DNA from: JAIBJN01 sp963842305
GTDB lineage: Bacteria; Actinomycetota; Thermoleophilia; Gaiellales; Gaiellaceae
Length of the DNA: 64,000 nucleotides
Direction: 5' to 3'
Assembly (NCBI GenBank): GCA_963842305.1
Contig: CAWJFW010000002.1
Span: 62,001-126,000 of the forward strand
The position numbers and the translations under genes are program-made. Under the pieces are notes generated by a model. The model made no database searches and was not told where the DNA came from. It was given only the letters and a program-made list of their open reading frames with translations. Below, in pieces: positions 53,469-60,994 of this stretch (positions are counted from its first letter, which is position 1; the number at the start of each line of letters is the position of its first letter).

Positions 53469-54400
53469 GCCGCCGCGCCCGCGAACTCGGTGTCTCTGCG
53501 TGCTGCCGGGAGCGACGCGAGCAGCGCGTCCATGAACTCCCGCGTCGTCGCGCCCGCGCCCGAGGAGAGCATGTCCGGCGTGCGCACGCCGGTCTCGAGC
53601 GCTTCGAGGACGCCTCGCTCGAGCGTGCGTGCCGCACTCCGCTCGCCGAGGCCCTCGCCCAGCATGAGCGCAGCCGCCAGCAACATCGCGCTCGGGTTGG
53701 CGACGCCCTGCCCGGCGATCTCCAGCGCCGAGCCGTGCGTGGGGCCGAACATCCCTTTGCCGTCCGGGCCAACGCGGCCCGAAGCGACCATGCGGGTGCC
53801 CTCGTGGGCGAAGGCAGCGGTACTCGCGAGAGCCTCGGCGAAGGGTTGCTCGCTGGCGATCACGTCGAAGTCGGACGGGTCACGCATGAGTCCCGTGACT
53901 GCGGCCTCGAAGGGGAGGTGCTCGACGAGCACGCCCTCCCAGCGCTCGGCGGTTGTGTCGAGCGCGGCGAGCCACGGGGGGCGTGTGCCGACCGAGGTCA
54001 GGCGTGCGCGGCGGCTGAACGCCAGCCGAAACGCGCTGTCGACCGCGACCTCGACGGAGTCGTCGAGCAGCGGACTGACGACTGCGAGCTCGCTGCCGCG
54101 GGCGCAGACCCTGGTGATCCGCCACCGGAGGTCGAGCTCGGCCTTGAGGACCTCGAGCGCAGGCTCGCGGGTAGCGGCGACCAGCATGGCGTCGGCCTCG
54201 GCGCAGGCTGTCCTGGTCACGGACGGAAGCGGATGGCCGAAGCGGCGCACCGCATCTCCGCCGAAGGGAACGTGCACCTCGTCGACCTGGAAGCCGTGCA
54301 TGCCCGAGACGACCGCGAGCGCGCGGCTCGCCTCGGCCGTGACCTCCGGGCCGATGCCGTCACCCGAGAGGCACGCGACGGTGTAGCGCTTCTTCCTCAC
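53465..54400 (-). CDS. degenerate isopropylmalate dehydrogenase-like protein, probable pseudoenzyme
   Basis: The 311-residue open frame is clearly in the LeuB/isocitrate dehydrogenase family. SGDGIGPEV is kept (12-20) and HGSALEIAGQGVANPSAM (222-239), the adenine-binding loop, is nearly as in LeuB. Catalytic features are lost: LRAEL Arg is Lys86, VREL-x-GG-x-YYG is absent, VDKANIL is VGTRPPWL, DNCGMQLV is FEAAVTGLM, and FGDILSD is FAEALAS. So it cannot use the normal mechanism. The reading frame is intact and overlaps both leuA and ilvB. Possible NAD-sensing or assembly role. Confidence 0.85.
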   Translation of the reverse strand: MRKKRYTVACLSGDGIGPEVTAEASRALAVVSGMHGFQVDEVHVPFGGDAVRRFGHPLPSVTRTACAEADAMLVAATREPALEVLKAELDLRWRITRVCARGSELAVVSPLLDDSVEVAVDSAFRLAFSRRARLTSVGTRPPWLAALDTTAERWEGVLVEHLPFEAAVTGLMRDPSDFDVIASEQPFAEALASTAAFAHEGTRMVASGRVGPDGKGMFGPTHGSALEIAGQGVANPSAMLLAAALMLGEGLGERSAARTLERGVLEALETGVRTPDMLSSGAGATTREFMDALLASLPAARRDTEFAGAAA

Positions 54401-55542
54401 GGCACGCTCACCTCCTCGAACACGTCCCCGAGGGTCACGTGCTTGCGCGAGTCCGCGAGCTGCTTGAAGCGTGCGAACGCGTCGTTGAGCGCCGGTCGGT
54501 CGAGCTCGATCCCCGCCTCGCTGCAGGCCCGCGCGAAGGCGTGCCGGCCAGAGTGCTTGCCGAGCGGCAGCGACATGACGAGGCCGAGCTCGGTCGGATC
54601 CATGATCTGGTAGGTCTGCGCGTCCTTGAGCATCCCGTCCTGGTGGATGCCGGCTTCGTGCGCGAACGCGCTCGCACCGACGATCGCCTTGTTGCGCTGG
54701 ACGCGGTAGCCGGTCCGCTCCTCGACGAGGCGCGAAGTCCGGCCGATCTCGCCGACGTTCACGCCGGTGTCGGCATCGAATGCGGCCCGGCGGACGCGCA
54801 GGGCCATGACGACCTCCTCCAGCGCGGCGTTTCCGGCGCGCTCGCCGAGGCCGTTGATGGTCGCCTCGACCTGAGTGGCGCCGGCGTGGACACCGGCCAG
54901 CGTGTTCGCGACCGCGAGGCCGAGGTCGTCGTGGCAGTGGACCGAGAGCTGAGCGTGCTCCAGCTCCGGACAGAGCCGCACGATGTCACGGAGGAAGTCC
55001 GCGTACTCCTGCGGGAGGCAGTAGCCGACCGTGTCCGGGAGGTTGATCGTCGTCGCTCCGGCGCGAACCGCTTCGCCGCAGACGCGGGCTGCGAACTCGG
55101 GCTCCGAACGGGTTGCGTCCTCGCAGGAGAACTCGACCTCGTCGGCGAGGCTGCGCGCGTAGCCGCAGGCCCAGCGCGTCTGCTCGACGACCTCTTCGGG
55201 CTCGAGGCGGAGCTTGCGCTCCATGTGAATGGGGCTTGTGGCGATGAAGACGTGGATGCGCGACCTGCGTGCGTCCGCAAGGGATTCTGCGGCGGCGTCG
55301 ATGTCCTCCTTGCGCGTGCGCGCAAGCGAAGCGACGGTGGGGCGCTCGACTGCGGCGGCGACTGCTCTGACGCCTTCGAAGTCTCCTGGCGACGAAACCG
55401 AGAATCCTGCCTCGACGATGTCGACTCCGAGCCGCTCGAGCTGGGTCGCGATCTCCACCTTCTCGTCCGGCGACAATGCGATGCCCGGCGACTGCTCGCC
55501 GTCGCGCAGCGTCGTGTCGAAGATCGTGATTCTGCGGCTCAC
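54397..55542 (-). CDS. leuA: 2-isopropylmalate synthase, short form without regulatory domain
   Basis: The 381-residue HMGL-type TIM barrel condenses 2-oxoisovalerate with acetyl-CoA. FDTTLRDGEQSPGIALS, SVHCHDDLGLAVANTLAG and INGLGERAGNAALEE are signatures. Normal LeuA has about 500 residues with a C-terminal leucine-binding domain, missing here because the next gene begins at the stop. Homocitrate or citramalate synthase activity cannot be excluded. The GTG start has GAGAGG upstream and follows a candidate attenuator. Confidence 0.9.
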   Translation of the reverse strand: MSRRITIFDTTLRDGEQSPGIALSPDEKVEIATQLERLGVDIVEAGFSVSSPGDFEGVRAVAAAVERPTVASLARTRKEDIDAAAESLADARRSRIHVFIATSPIHMERKLRLEPEEVVEQTRWACGYARSLADEVEFSCEDATRSEPEFAARVCGEAVRAGATTINLPDTVGYCLPQEYADFLRDIVRLCPELEHAQLSVHCHDDLGLAVANTLAGVHAGATQVEATINGLGERAGNAALEEVVMALRVRRAAFDADTGVNVGEIGRTSRLVEERTGYRVQRNKAIVGASAFAHEAGIHQDGMLKDAQTYQIMDPTELGLVMSLPLGKHSGRHAFARACSEAGIELDRPALNDAFARFKQLADSRKHVTLGDVFEEVSVP

Positions 55543-55556
55543 TGCTCATCCTCTCT

Positions 55557-55646
55557 GCCTCGATGTCGAGGCGTAGTACTCCTGTGATTAGGTCGGCGTG
55601 TGCGCCTGCTCGGCGCGTGAGTCGCGTACTCCCCCTAGAGGGGGAG
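55557..55646 (-). promoter_or_regulatory. candidate attenuator hairpins ahead of leuA
   Basis: Four inverted repeats lie between the leader peptide and leuA. A: 55629-55646 (CTCCCCC/GGGGGAG, overlapping the leader stop). B: 55602-55616 (GCGCC/GGCGC). C: 55595-55606 (GGCG/CGCC), sharing 55603-55606 with B, so B and C exclude each other. D: 55557-55572 (GCCTCG/CGAGGC), next to the leuA ribosome-binding site. No classical T tract is present. Confidence 0.55.
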
Positions 55647-55733
55647 GATGCCGATGAGGAGGATGACGAGGGCGAGCGCGAGCGTCCGGGCGGGGCCGGG
55701 AACGCGGAGCGATGTGGGGTCGTGCCTCGTCAA
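55635..55733 (-). CDS. Leu/Ile/Val-rich leader peptide of the leuA operon
   Basis: A 32-codon frame, TTG at 55733 to TAG at 55635, starts MTRHDPTSLR and ends TLALALVILLIGILPL: 7 Leu, 3 Ile and 1 Val in the last 15 codons, all CTC, ATC or GTC. It precedes the first gene of a leucine/isoleucine/valine operon and its stop lies in a hairpin. This is the layout of ribosome-mediated attenuation (established for leu and ilv leaders in enterobacteria and Corynebacterium). The TTG start is the weakest part; no ATG or GTG is available. Confidence 0.6.
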   Translation of the reverse strand: MTRHDPTSLRVPGPARTLALALVILLIGILPL

Positions 55734-55743
55734 GCTGCGTTGA

Positions 55744-55773
55744 AGTGTGGTGATAGCGGTGGGCAGTTGTCAA
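55744..55773 (-). promoter_or_regulatory. candidate leuA-operon promoter
   Basis: On the minus strand TTGACA (55773-55768), 18 bases and CACACT (55749-55744) precede the leader TTG by 10 bases. The -35 is perfect; the -10 is weak. Confidence 0.5.
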
Positions 55774-55826
55774 GCCCCATCGGTGTGACCGGTCTGCCGC
55801 CGGTTGCATACGGGCCCGCTCGGGCT

Positions 55827-55832
55827 TAGCCT
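55827..55832 (+). promoter_or_regulatory. -10 box of the GMC oxidoreductase gene
   Basis: TAGCCT lies 10 bases before GTG 55843, without a ribosome-binding site between. Confidence 0.4.
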
Positions 55833-55842
55833 CGCCGACGAC

Positions 55843-57507
55843 GTGCAGGTCTCCGAGACGCACTTCGACGCCGTCGTGGTGGGCTCCGGCTTCGGGGGCT
55901 CGGTCCTCGCCTACAGGCTGGCCGAGGCAGGCAGGTCGGTTTGCGTCCTCGAGCGCGGCAAGCCCTATCCGCCCGGCTCGTTCCCCCGCGGTCCCAGCCA
56001 GCTCTCCAAGGCCTTCTGGGATCCGAGCGAGGGCCTCTACGGGATGTTCAACGTCTGGTCGTTCACGGGCCTCGGCGCGGTCGTCTCGAGCGGGCTGGGC
56101 GGCGGCTCGCTCATCTACGCGAATGTCCTCCTGCGAAAGCCCGAGCGCTGGTTCGTCCAGGAGGACCTGGCCGGCGGCGGCTACGAGAGCTGGCCCGTGA
56201 CGCGGAGCGACCTCGAGCCGCACTACGACCGGGCCGAGGAGATGCTGAACGGCCAGCGTTATCCGTTCGCCGACACGACGCCCAAGACCGCGGCCCTCCG
56301 CGCCGTGGGGGAGAAGCTGGGGCGGGAGTTCATCCTCCCGAAGCTGGCGGTCACCTTCGCGAACGACGGGGAGGACCCCGCCGTCGGCGTCCCGATCCAC
56401 GAGGAGCACCCCAACCTCCACGGCAAGCCGCGCTACACCTGCCGTCTCGTGGGCGAATGCGACATCGGCTGCAACTTCGGGTCGAAGAACACACTCGACC
56501 TGAACTACCTCTCCGAGGCAAAGCGCCACGGGGCCGAGATCTGGACGCGAAGCGAGGTCCGTTCCTTCGCCCCGAGAGAGGAGGGCGGCTATGTCGTTCG
56601 TTACGTCGAGCACGACGCCGCCGACGAGGGCCGCAGCATCGACACGCGAGACGAGCGGGTACGCCCGGTGCGCGAGCTCACCTGCGACCGGCTCGTGCTC
56701 GCGGCGGGCACGCTGGGCTCCACGTACCTGCTCCTGAAGAATCGGACCAGTTTTCCCGGGCTCGGCGCGAGGCTCGGCACGCGCTTCGGGGGCAACGGCG
56801 ACCTGCTGACCTTCGCCGTGGGCGCGACCTCCCCGCTCGAGCCGACCCGCGGCCCCGTGATTACGAGCGCGCTCCACGTTCCCGACGAGCTCGACGGCGG
56901 TGAGGGCCGCGGCTTCTACGTCGAGGACGCTGGTTTCCCCGAGTTCGCCGCGTGGCTCGTCCAGGCGACCCAGGGCCCCGGAGCGCTCTGGCGGTTCCGC
57001 CAGGTTGCCGGGCGGCTGATTCTCGGCCTGCTTCGGCAGAGGCCCGAGGTCGATCTCTCGGCCGAGATCTCCCAGCTGCTCTCGAACACCCGGGTCGCGG
57101 CCGGGTCGCTTCCCCTGCTCGGCATGGGGCGGGACATCCCCGACGGAAGGATGTGGCTGACGGACGAAGGCTCGCTTCAGGTCGACTGGGTCAAGGGGAA
57201 GTCGGGGCCGTTCTTCGACCGGCTCGGCGACTTCGCGAGGGACATCGCCGAGGGACTCGGAGCCAAGTTCGAGCGGAATCCCACCTGGTACCTCGGCCGC
57301 CTCGTCACCGTGCACCCGCTCGGCGGCTGCCCCATGGGGCGGTCGGCTGCTGAAGGCGTCGTGGACCCGTACGGCGAGGTCTTCGGCTTCCCGGGGTTCA
57401 CGATCGCCGACGGCTCGGTCATGCCGGGTCCGGTCGGGCCGAACCCGTCGCTCACGATCGCCGCGCTGGCCGACCGCTTCGCCGACCGGGCGACGGGCGA
57501 GGCCTAG
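55843..57507 (+). CDS. GMC-family FAD oxidoreductase, cholesterol-oxidase-like
   Basis: The 554-residue flavoprotein has an N-terminal Rossmann motif VVVGSGFGGSVLAYRLAEAG, then GLGGGSLIYANV, LVLAAGTLGSTYLLLK and a C-terminal HPLGGCPMG plus DGSVMPGPVGPNPSLTI. This last pattern is the cholesterol-oxidase branch of GMC enzymes, which oxidise sterol or other alcohols. Cys-rich RYTCRLVGECDIGCNFG is also family-typical. I choose GTG 55843; TTG 55804 would add 13 residues. The substrate is unknown. Confidence 0.88.
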   Translation: MQVSETHFDAVVVGSGFGGSVLAYRLAEAGRSVCVLERGKPYPPGSFPRGPSQLSKAFWDPSEGLYGMFNVWSFTGLGAVVSSGLGGGSLIYANVLLRKPERWFVQEDLAGGGYESWPVTRSDLEPHYDRAEEMLNGQRYPFADTTPKTAALRAVGEKLGREFILPKLAVTFANDGEDPAVGVPIHEEHPNLHGKPRYTCRLVGECDIGCNFGSKNTLDLNYLSEAKRHGAEIWTRSEVRSFAPREEGGYVVRYVEHDAADEGRSIDTRDERVRPVRELTCDRLVLAAGTLGSTYLLLKNRTSFPGLGARLGTRFGGNGDLLTFAVGATSPLEPTRGPVITSALHVPDELDGGEGRGFYVEDAGFPEFAAWLVQATQGPGALWRFRQVAGRLILGLLRQRPEVDLSAEISQLLSNTRVAAGSLPLLGMGRDIPDGRMWLTDEGSLQVDWVKGKSGPFFDRLGDFARDIAEGLGAKFERNPTWYLGRLVTVHPLGGCPMGRSAAEGVVDPYGEVFGFPGFTIADGSVMPGPVGPNPSLTIAALADRFADRATGEA

Positions 57508-57686
57508 AGGTAATGCCTGACGAGCGCGCGAGCACCGGCTGCGAGGATGAACGCCCCGAACGCGAGCGCCATGAGGTCGCCGATGGCGTGCGCTGCGTCG
57601 GGAGACTCGGTGCGGTCGAAGATCCCGCTCGCGATGATCGCCCCTCCCCAGAGGACCCCGACCGTGCCGAGGATCGTCGCGCGCAC
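57504..57686 (-). CDS. small two-helix membrane protein
   Basis: The 60-residue hydrophobic protein has two predicted membrane helices (about 3-20 and 36-55) separated by a short acidic loop (FDRTESPDAAH). It converges on the GMC gene with a 4-base tail overlap. No family is recognised. It is divergent from the YdeI-like gene. Confidence 0.55.
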   Translation of the reverse strand: MRATILGTVGVLWGGAIIASGIFDRTESPDAAHAIGDLMALAFGAFILAAGARALVRHYL

Positions 57687-57745
57687 GGTCCACTCATCGG
57701 CTCTTCCCGGCCTCGCCTTGAGATCGGATTCCGCATACTGATCGC

Positions 57746-58333
57746 GTGGTGGAGGAGACCGGGAAAGACGGCAAGCCGATCCTTACTCTCGGCTCGCAGG
57801 CGGGCTGGGAGGCGTGGCTCGACGCCGAGCATGCGTCCTCCGACGGCGTCTGGGTGAAGTTCGCCAAGAAGGGCTCGGGCGTCGAGACGGTCGTCTACGA
57901 CGAGGCCCTCGACGTCGCCCTTTGCTACGGCTGGATCGACAGCCAGGTGCTGCGCTACGACGAACGCTTCTATCTGCAGAAGTTCACGCCACGCCGGTCG
58001 AGGAGCAAGTGGTCGCAGATCAACCGAGAAAAGATCGAGCAGCTGACGAAGCAGGGCCGGATGAAGCCGGCCGGGGTCGAGCAGGTCGAGCTGGCGAAGG
58101 CCGACGGCCGCTGGGAAACGGCCTACGCCTCGCCGGCCAACATCGAGGTCCCCGACGATCTGAGGGCGGCGCTCGAAGCGAGCCCCAAGGCCGCCGAGTT
58201 CTGGGCCGGGCTCAACAAGTCGAACCGCTACGCGATCGTCTTCCGACTCGAGGACGCCAAGAAGCCGGAGACCCGCGCCCGCCGTCTCGAGAAGTTCGTG
58301 GGAATGCTCGAGCGCGGCGAGAGGTTGCACTAG
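57746..58333 (+). CDS. YdeI/OmpD-associated family protein
   Basis: The 195-residue soluble protein has the YdeI signature: GVWVKFAKKGSG, YDEALDVALCYGWIDSQ and FTPRRSRSKWSQINREKIEQL, then a C-terminal helical region with the LNKSNRYAIVFRL helix. Family function is unknown, although some members are linked to antimicrobial peptide resistance. The GTG start is 59 bases upstream of nothing recognisable as a Shine-Dalgarno, perhaps leaderless. Confidence 0.88.
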   Translation: MVEETGKDGKPILTLGSQAGWEAWLDAEHASSDGVWVKFAKKGSGVETVVYDEALDVALCYGWIDSQVLRYDERFYLQKFTPRRSRSKWSQINREKIEQLTKQGRMKPAGVEQVELAKADGRWETAYASPANIEVPDDLRAALEASPKAAEFWAGLNKSNRYAIVFRLEDAKKPETRARRLEKFVGMLERGERLH

Positions 58334-58387
58334 CTTGCATGTCGCGCGGCGCCTAAGGTTGTGCGGTCTGGCATAAGGAGGAAGAAG

Positions 58388-59758
58388 ATGTCCGCGATCA
58401 CCGAGCAGGAACTGGCTGGCTTGGAGGCGTTCTCCGGGGACGCCCTACGACCCGACGACGGCGGCTACGACGACGCGCGACGCGCCTACAACGGCCTGAT
58501 CGACAAGCGGCCGGCGCTGATCGCGCGTTGCCTCGGAGAGGCCGACATCGCAGACGCGATCGCGCTTGCGCGCGGCTCCGGCCTCGAGGTCTCGGTCCGC
58601 GGCGGCGGTCACAGCGTGGCCGGGCGATCGAGCACCGACGGGGGTGTGATGATCGACCTCTCGCGGATGAGGGGCATCCACGTCGACCCGAAGGCCGGGA
58701 CGGCCCGCGTGCAGCCGGGAGTCAGCTGGGGCGAGCTCAACCGTGAGACCCAGCTCCACGGACTCGCAGTCACCGGCGGCGTCATCTCGACGACCGGAGT
58801 CGCCGGGCTCACCCTCGGCGGCGGCCTCGGCTGGCTCATGCCGAAGTTCGGCCTTGCCCTCGACAACCTTCTTTCCGCCCGGGTGGTCACCGCCGACGGG
58901 CAGATCCTGACGGCGAGCGAGGACGAGAACGCCGACCTCTTCTGGGGACTCCGTGGGGCCGGAGGCAACTTCGGCGTTGTCTCGTCCTTCGAGTTCCAGC
59001 TGCACCCGGTCGGGCCCACCGTCACGGGCGGGCTGGTCGCTCATCCGTTCGACGCCGCCTCGGACCTGCTCCACTTCTACCGCGACTTCGTCGCCGACGC
59101 GCCGGACGAGCTCATGACCTTCGCCGGCGTGGGCCATGCACCTGACGGCTCGGGTGCGAAGCTCGCACTGGTGGTCGCCTGCCACATCGGCGACCCCGAG
59201 GAGGCGGAGGAAGCGCTGCGCCCGCTCGGGGAGTTCGGATCCCCTGTCCTGGCCCAGCTCGGGCCGTTGCCCTACACGGTGATGAACTCGCTGCTCGACG
59301 GCGGTTATCCGACGGGAAGCCTGAACTACTGGAAGTCGGCCTTCCTGAACGAGCTGTCGGACGACGCCATCGACGAGCTGCTCGCGCGCTTCGCGGTCTG
59401 CCCGTCGCCGATGACGGCGGCGCTCCTCGAGCACTTCCACGGGGCCGTGACGCGGGTGCCGGTGGATGCCACGGCCGTCCCTCACCGCGAGCCCGGCTTC
59501 AACTTCGCCGTTACCTCGGTCTGGACGGAGCCCGGCGCGACCGACGAGAACATCGCCTGGACGAAGGAGATCTTCGCGGGGATGGAGCCGTTCCTCGCGG
59601 ACCGTCGGTACTCGAACTACTTCTCGGAAGACGACATCGGCGACGGTCCGGTTCGGGCTGCTTACGGGCCGAACTACGAGCGGCTGATCGCGCTCAAGAC
59701 GGCTTACGACCCCACGAATCTGTTCCGCCTGAACACGAACATCCCGCCGGCGGGCTGA
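58388..59758 (+). CDS. FAD-linked oxidase of the berberine bridge enzyme (BBE) type
   Basis: The 456-residue VAO-family flavoprotein has VRGGGHSVAG with FAD-linking His75. The second flavin link of bicovalent BBE enzymes is a Cys in the GVC-PTxGxxG loop; here it is Ile133 (GVISTTGVAGLTLGGG), so FAD is probably attached only through His. The C-terminus YDPTNLFRLNTNIPP is the BBE tail. AAGGAGG precedes ATG 58388, which sets the start. Substrate unknown; sugar or alcohol oxidation is likely. Confidence 0.9.
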   Translation: MSAITEQELAGLEAFSGDALRPDDGGYDDARRAYNGLIDKRPALIARCLGEADIADAIALARGSGLEVSVRGGGHSVAGRSSTDGGVMIDLSRMRGIHVDPKAGTARVQPGVSWGELNRETQLHGLAVTGGVISTTGVAGLTLGGGLGWLMPKFGLALDNLLSARVVTADGQILTASEDENADLFWGLRGAGGNFGVVSSFEFQLHPVGPTVTGGLVAHPFDAASDLLHFYRDFVADAPDELMTFAGVGHAPDGSGAKLALVVACHIGDPEEAEEALRPLGEFGSPVLAQLGPLPYTVMNSLLDGGYPTGSLNYWKSAFLNELSDDAIDELLARFAVCPSPMTAALLEHFHGAVTRVPVDATAVPHREPGFNFAVTSVWTEPGATDENIAWTKEIFAGMEPFLADRRYSNYFSEDDIGDGPVRAAYGPNYERLIALKTAYDPTNLFRLNTNIPPAG

Positions 59759-59761
59759 GTC

Positions 59762-60994
59762 CTACGGGTTGACCCGAGGCCGGAAGAAGATCCGGGTCTT
59801 CCCGCTCTCCCGCAAGGCGTTCGCGGCTCGTGCCTCATCCCGCCAGACGGGGTGAGGCACGGCCGCGCCCGGCCACTTTCCCTTGACGAGATCTACCCCG
59901 TGCTTGCGGAGCGCGATGTCGGCCATGAGATAGCCGTGGTTTTCGAGCACGCCGATCTCGCCGGGGGTGAAGACGTCGAGGTCGATGCGGACCGGCGCGA
60001 TGAAGTCGCGGATGAGCTGGTACGCGTAGGCGTCCGGCTCCGGCTCGAGCTCGTAGTTCGCGGGCCGCGACGCGATCCCCCAGTACGCGCCCTGGAGCTC
60101 CTTCGAGAGGAAGTTCGACACGAGCCACCGCTTGCGGACATCCGTCGCCTGCTCGAGGAGGATGACGCCCTGCCGGAGCGCACCCCACAACCAACCGACG
60201 TCCGGATCCGGCTTGAAGGACGGCGCTGCGTCCGAGACGAGGACGGTCGCGTGATCCCGCCAGACCGGCTCGAGCCCGAGGTTGTCGAACATGCCGCCGT
60301 CCGAGAGGTCGATCTCACGGACGAGCCGGTCCCGATCGGGCTCCTGGTACGAGCCGCCCGTGAGCGTGGCCGGCTCGTGCTTCGTGTGCACGACACCGAA
60401 GGCCCCTGGCACGCACGACGACGCCGCCACGGCCTGGGCCAACGTCCAGCCGCCCAGCGGCGCATAGCCCGCCGCCGAGCTGCCGACCTGCCGCTTCCCG
60501 GTATCGAACACCCACTGGTCGCGGAAGCGCATGTCGCTGGAGAGAAAGACGAAGCGCGGGCTCTCGGGGAGGTCCTCGAGCCTTCCCGGGGCCGGGCCCT
60601 GGGCGTACGCCTCGGCGAGCGCCTCGCTCTGGGCGCCCGGAACCAGCCAATTGCGGGGATGGAGGCGGGCCAGAGCGGCACCGGTGCGCACATCCCGGGC
60701 GGCGAACGCGCGCATGGGCTCGGCGACGCCGAGGTCGAAGCCTTCCACCGGCTTTCCCGGCTCACGGGTGGCGCGGGCCAGGAACGTCGCCAGCTGTGCA
60801 GCGATGATGCTGCCACCCGAGACCGAGGTGAAGGTGTCGACCTTCGACAGGATGCCGAGCTCGTTCAGCCTGCGAAGCGCCCCAAGGTGGAAGAGCGCCG
60901 CCCGGTAGCCGCCGCCCGACATGCAAAACGCGGTTCCCTGCCGTGTCTTCTCCGGCAGGTAGGTCGAGATGCCGTGCTGGGTCGCGTCACTCAT
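59762..60994 (-). CDS. patatin-like phospholipase
   Basis: The 410-residue serine hydrolase has the oxyanion motif GGGYRA (27-32), nucleophile Ser59 in TSVSGGS and the dyad Asp in SDGGMFDN. The GxSxG motif reads S-V-S-G-G, a slight variant. Members release fatty acids from lipids. Its ATG overlaps the stop of the frameshifted old-yellow-enzyme gene by four bases, so it is in the same operon. Confidence 0.9.
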   Translation of the reverse strand: MSDATQHGISTYLPEKTRQGTAFCMSGGGYRAALFHLGALRRLNELGILSKVDTFTSVSGGSIIAAQLATFLARATREPGKPVEGFDLGVAEPMRAFAARDVRTGAALARLHPRNWLVPGAQSEALAEAYAQGPAPGRLEDLPESPRFVFLSSDMRFRDQWVFDTGKRQVGSSAAGYAPLGGWTLAQAVAASSCVPGAFGVVHTKHEPATLTGGSYQEPDRDRLVREIDLSDGGMFDNLGLEPVWRDHATVLVSDAAPSFKPDPDVGWLWGALRQGVILLEQATDVRKRWLVSNFLSKELQGAYWGIASRPANYELEPEPDAYAYQLIRDFIAPVRIDLDVFTPGEIGVLENHGYLMADIALRKHGVDLVKGKWPGAAVPHPVWRDEARAANALRESGKTRIFFRPRVNP

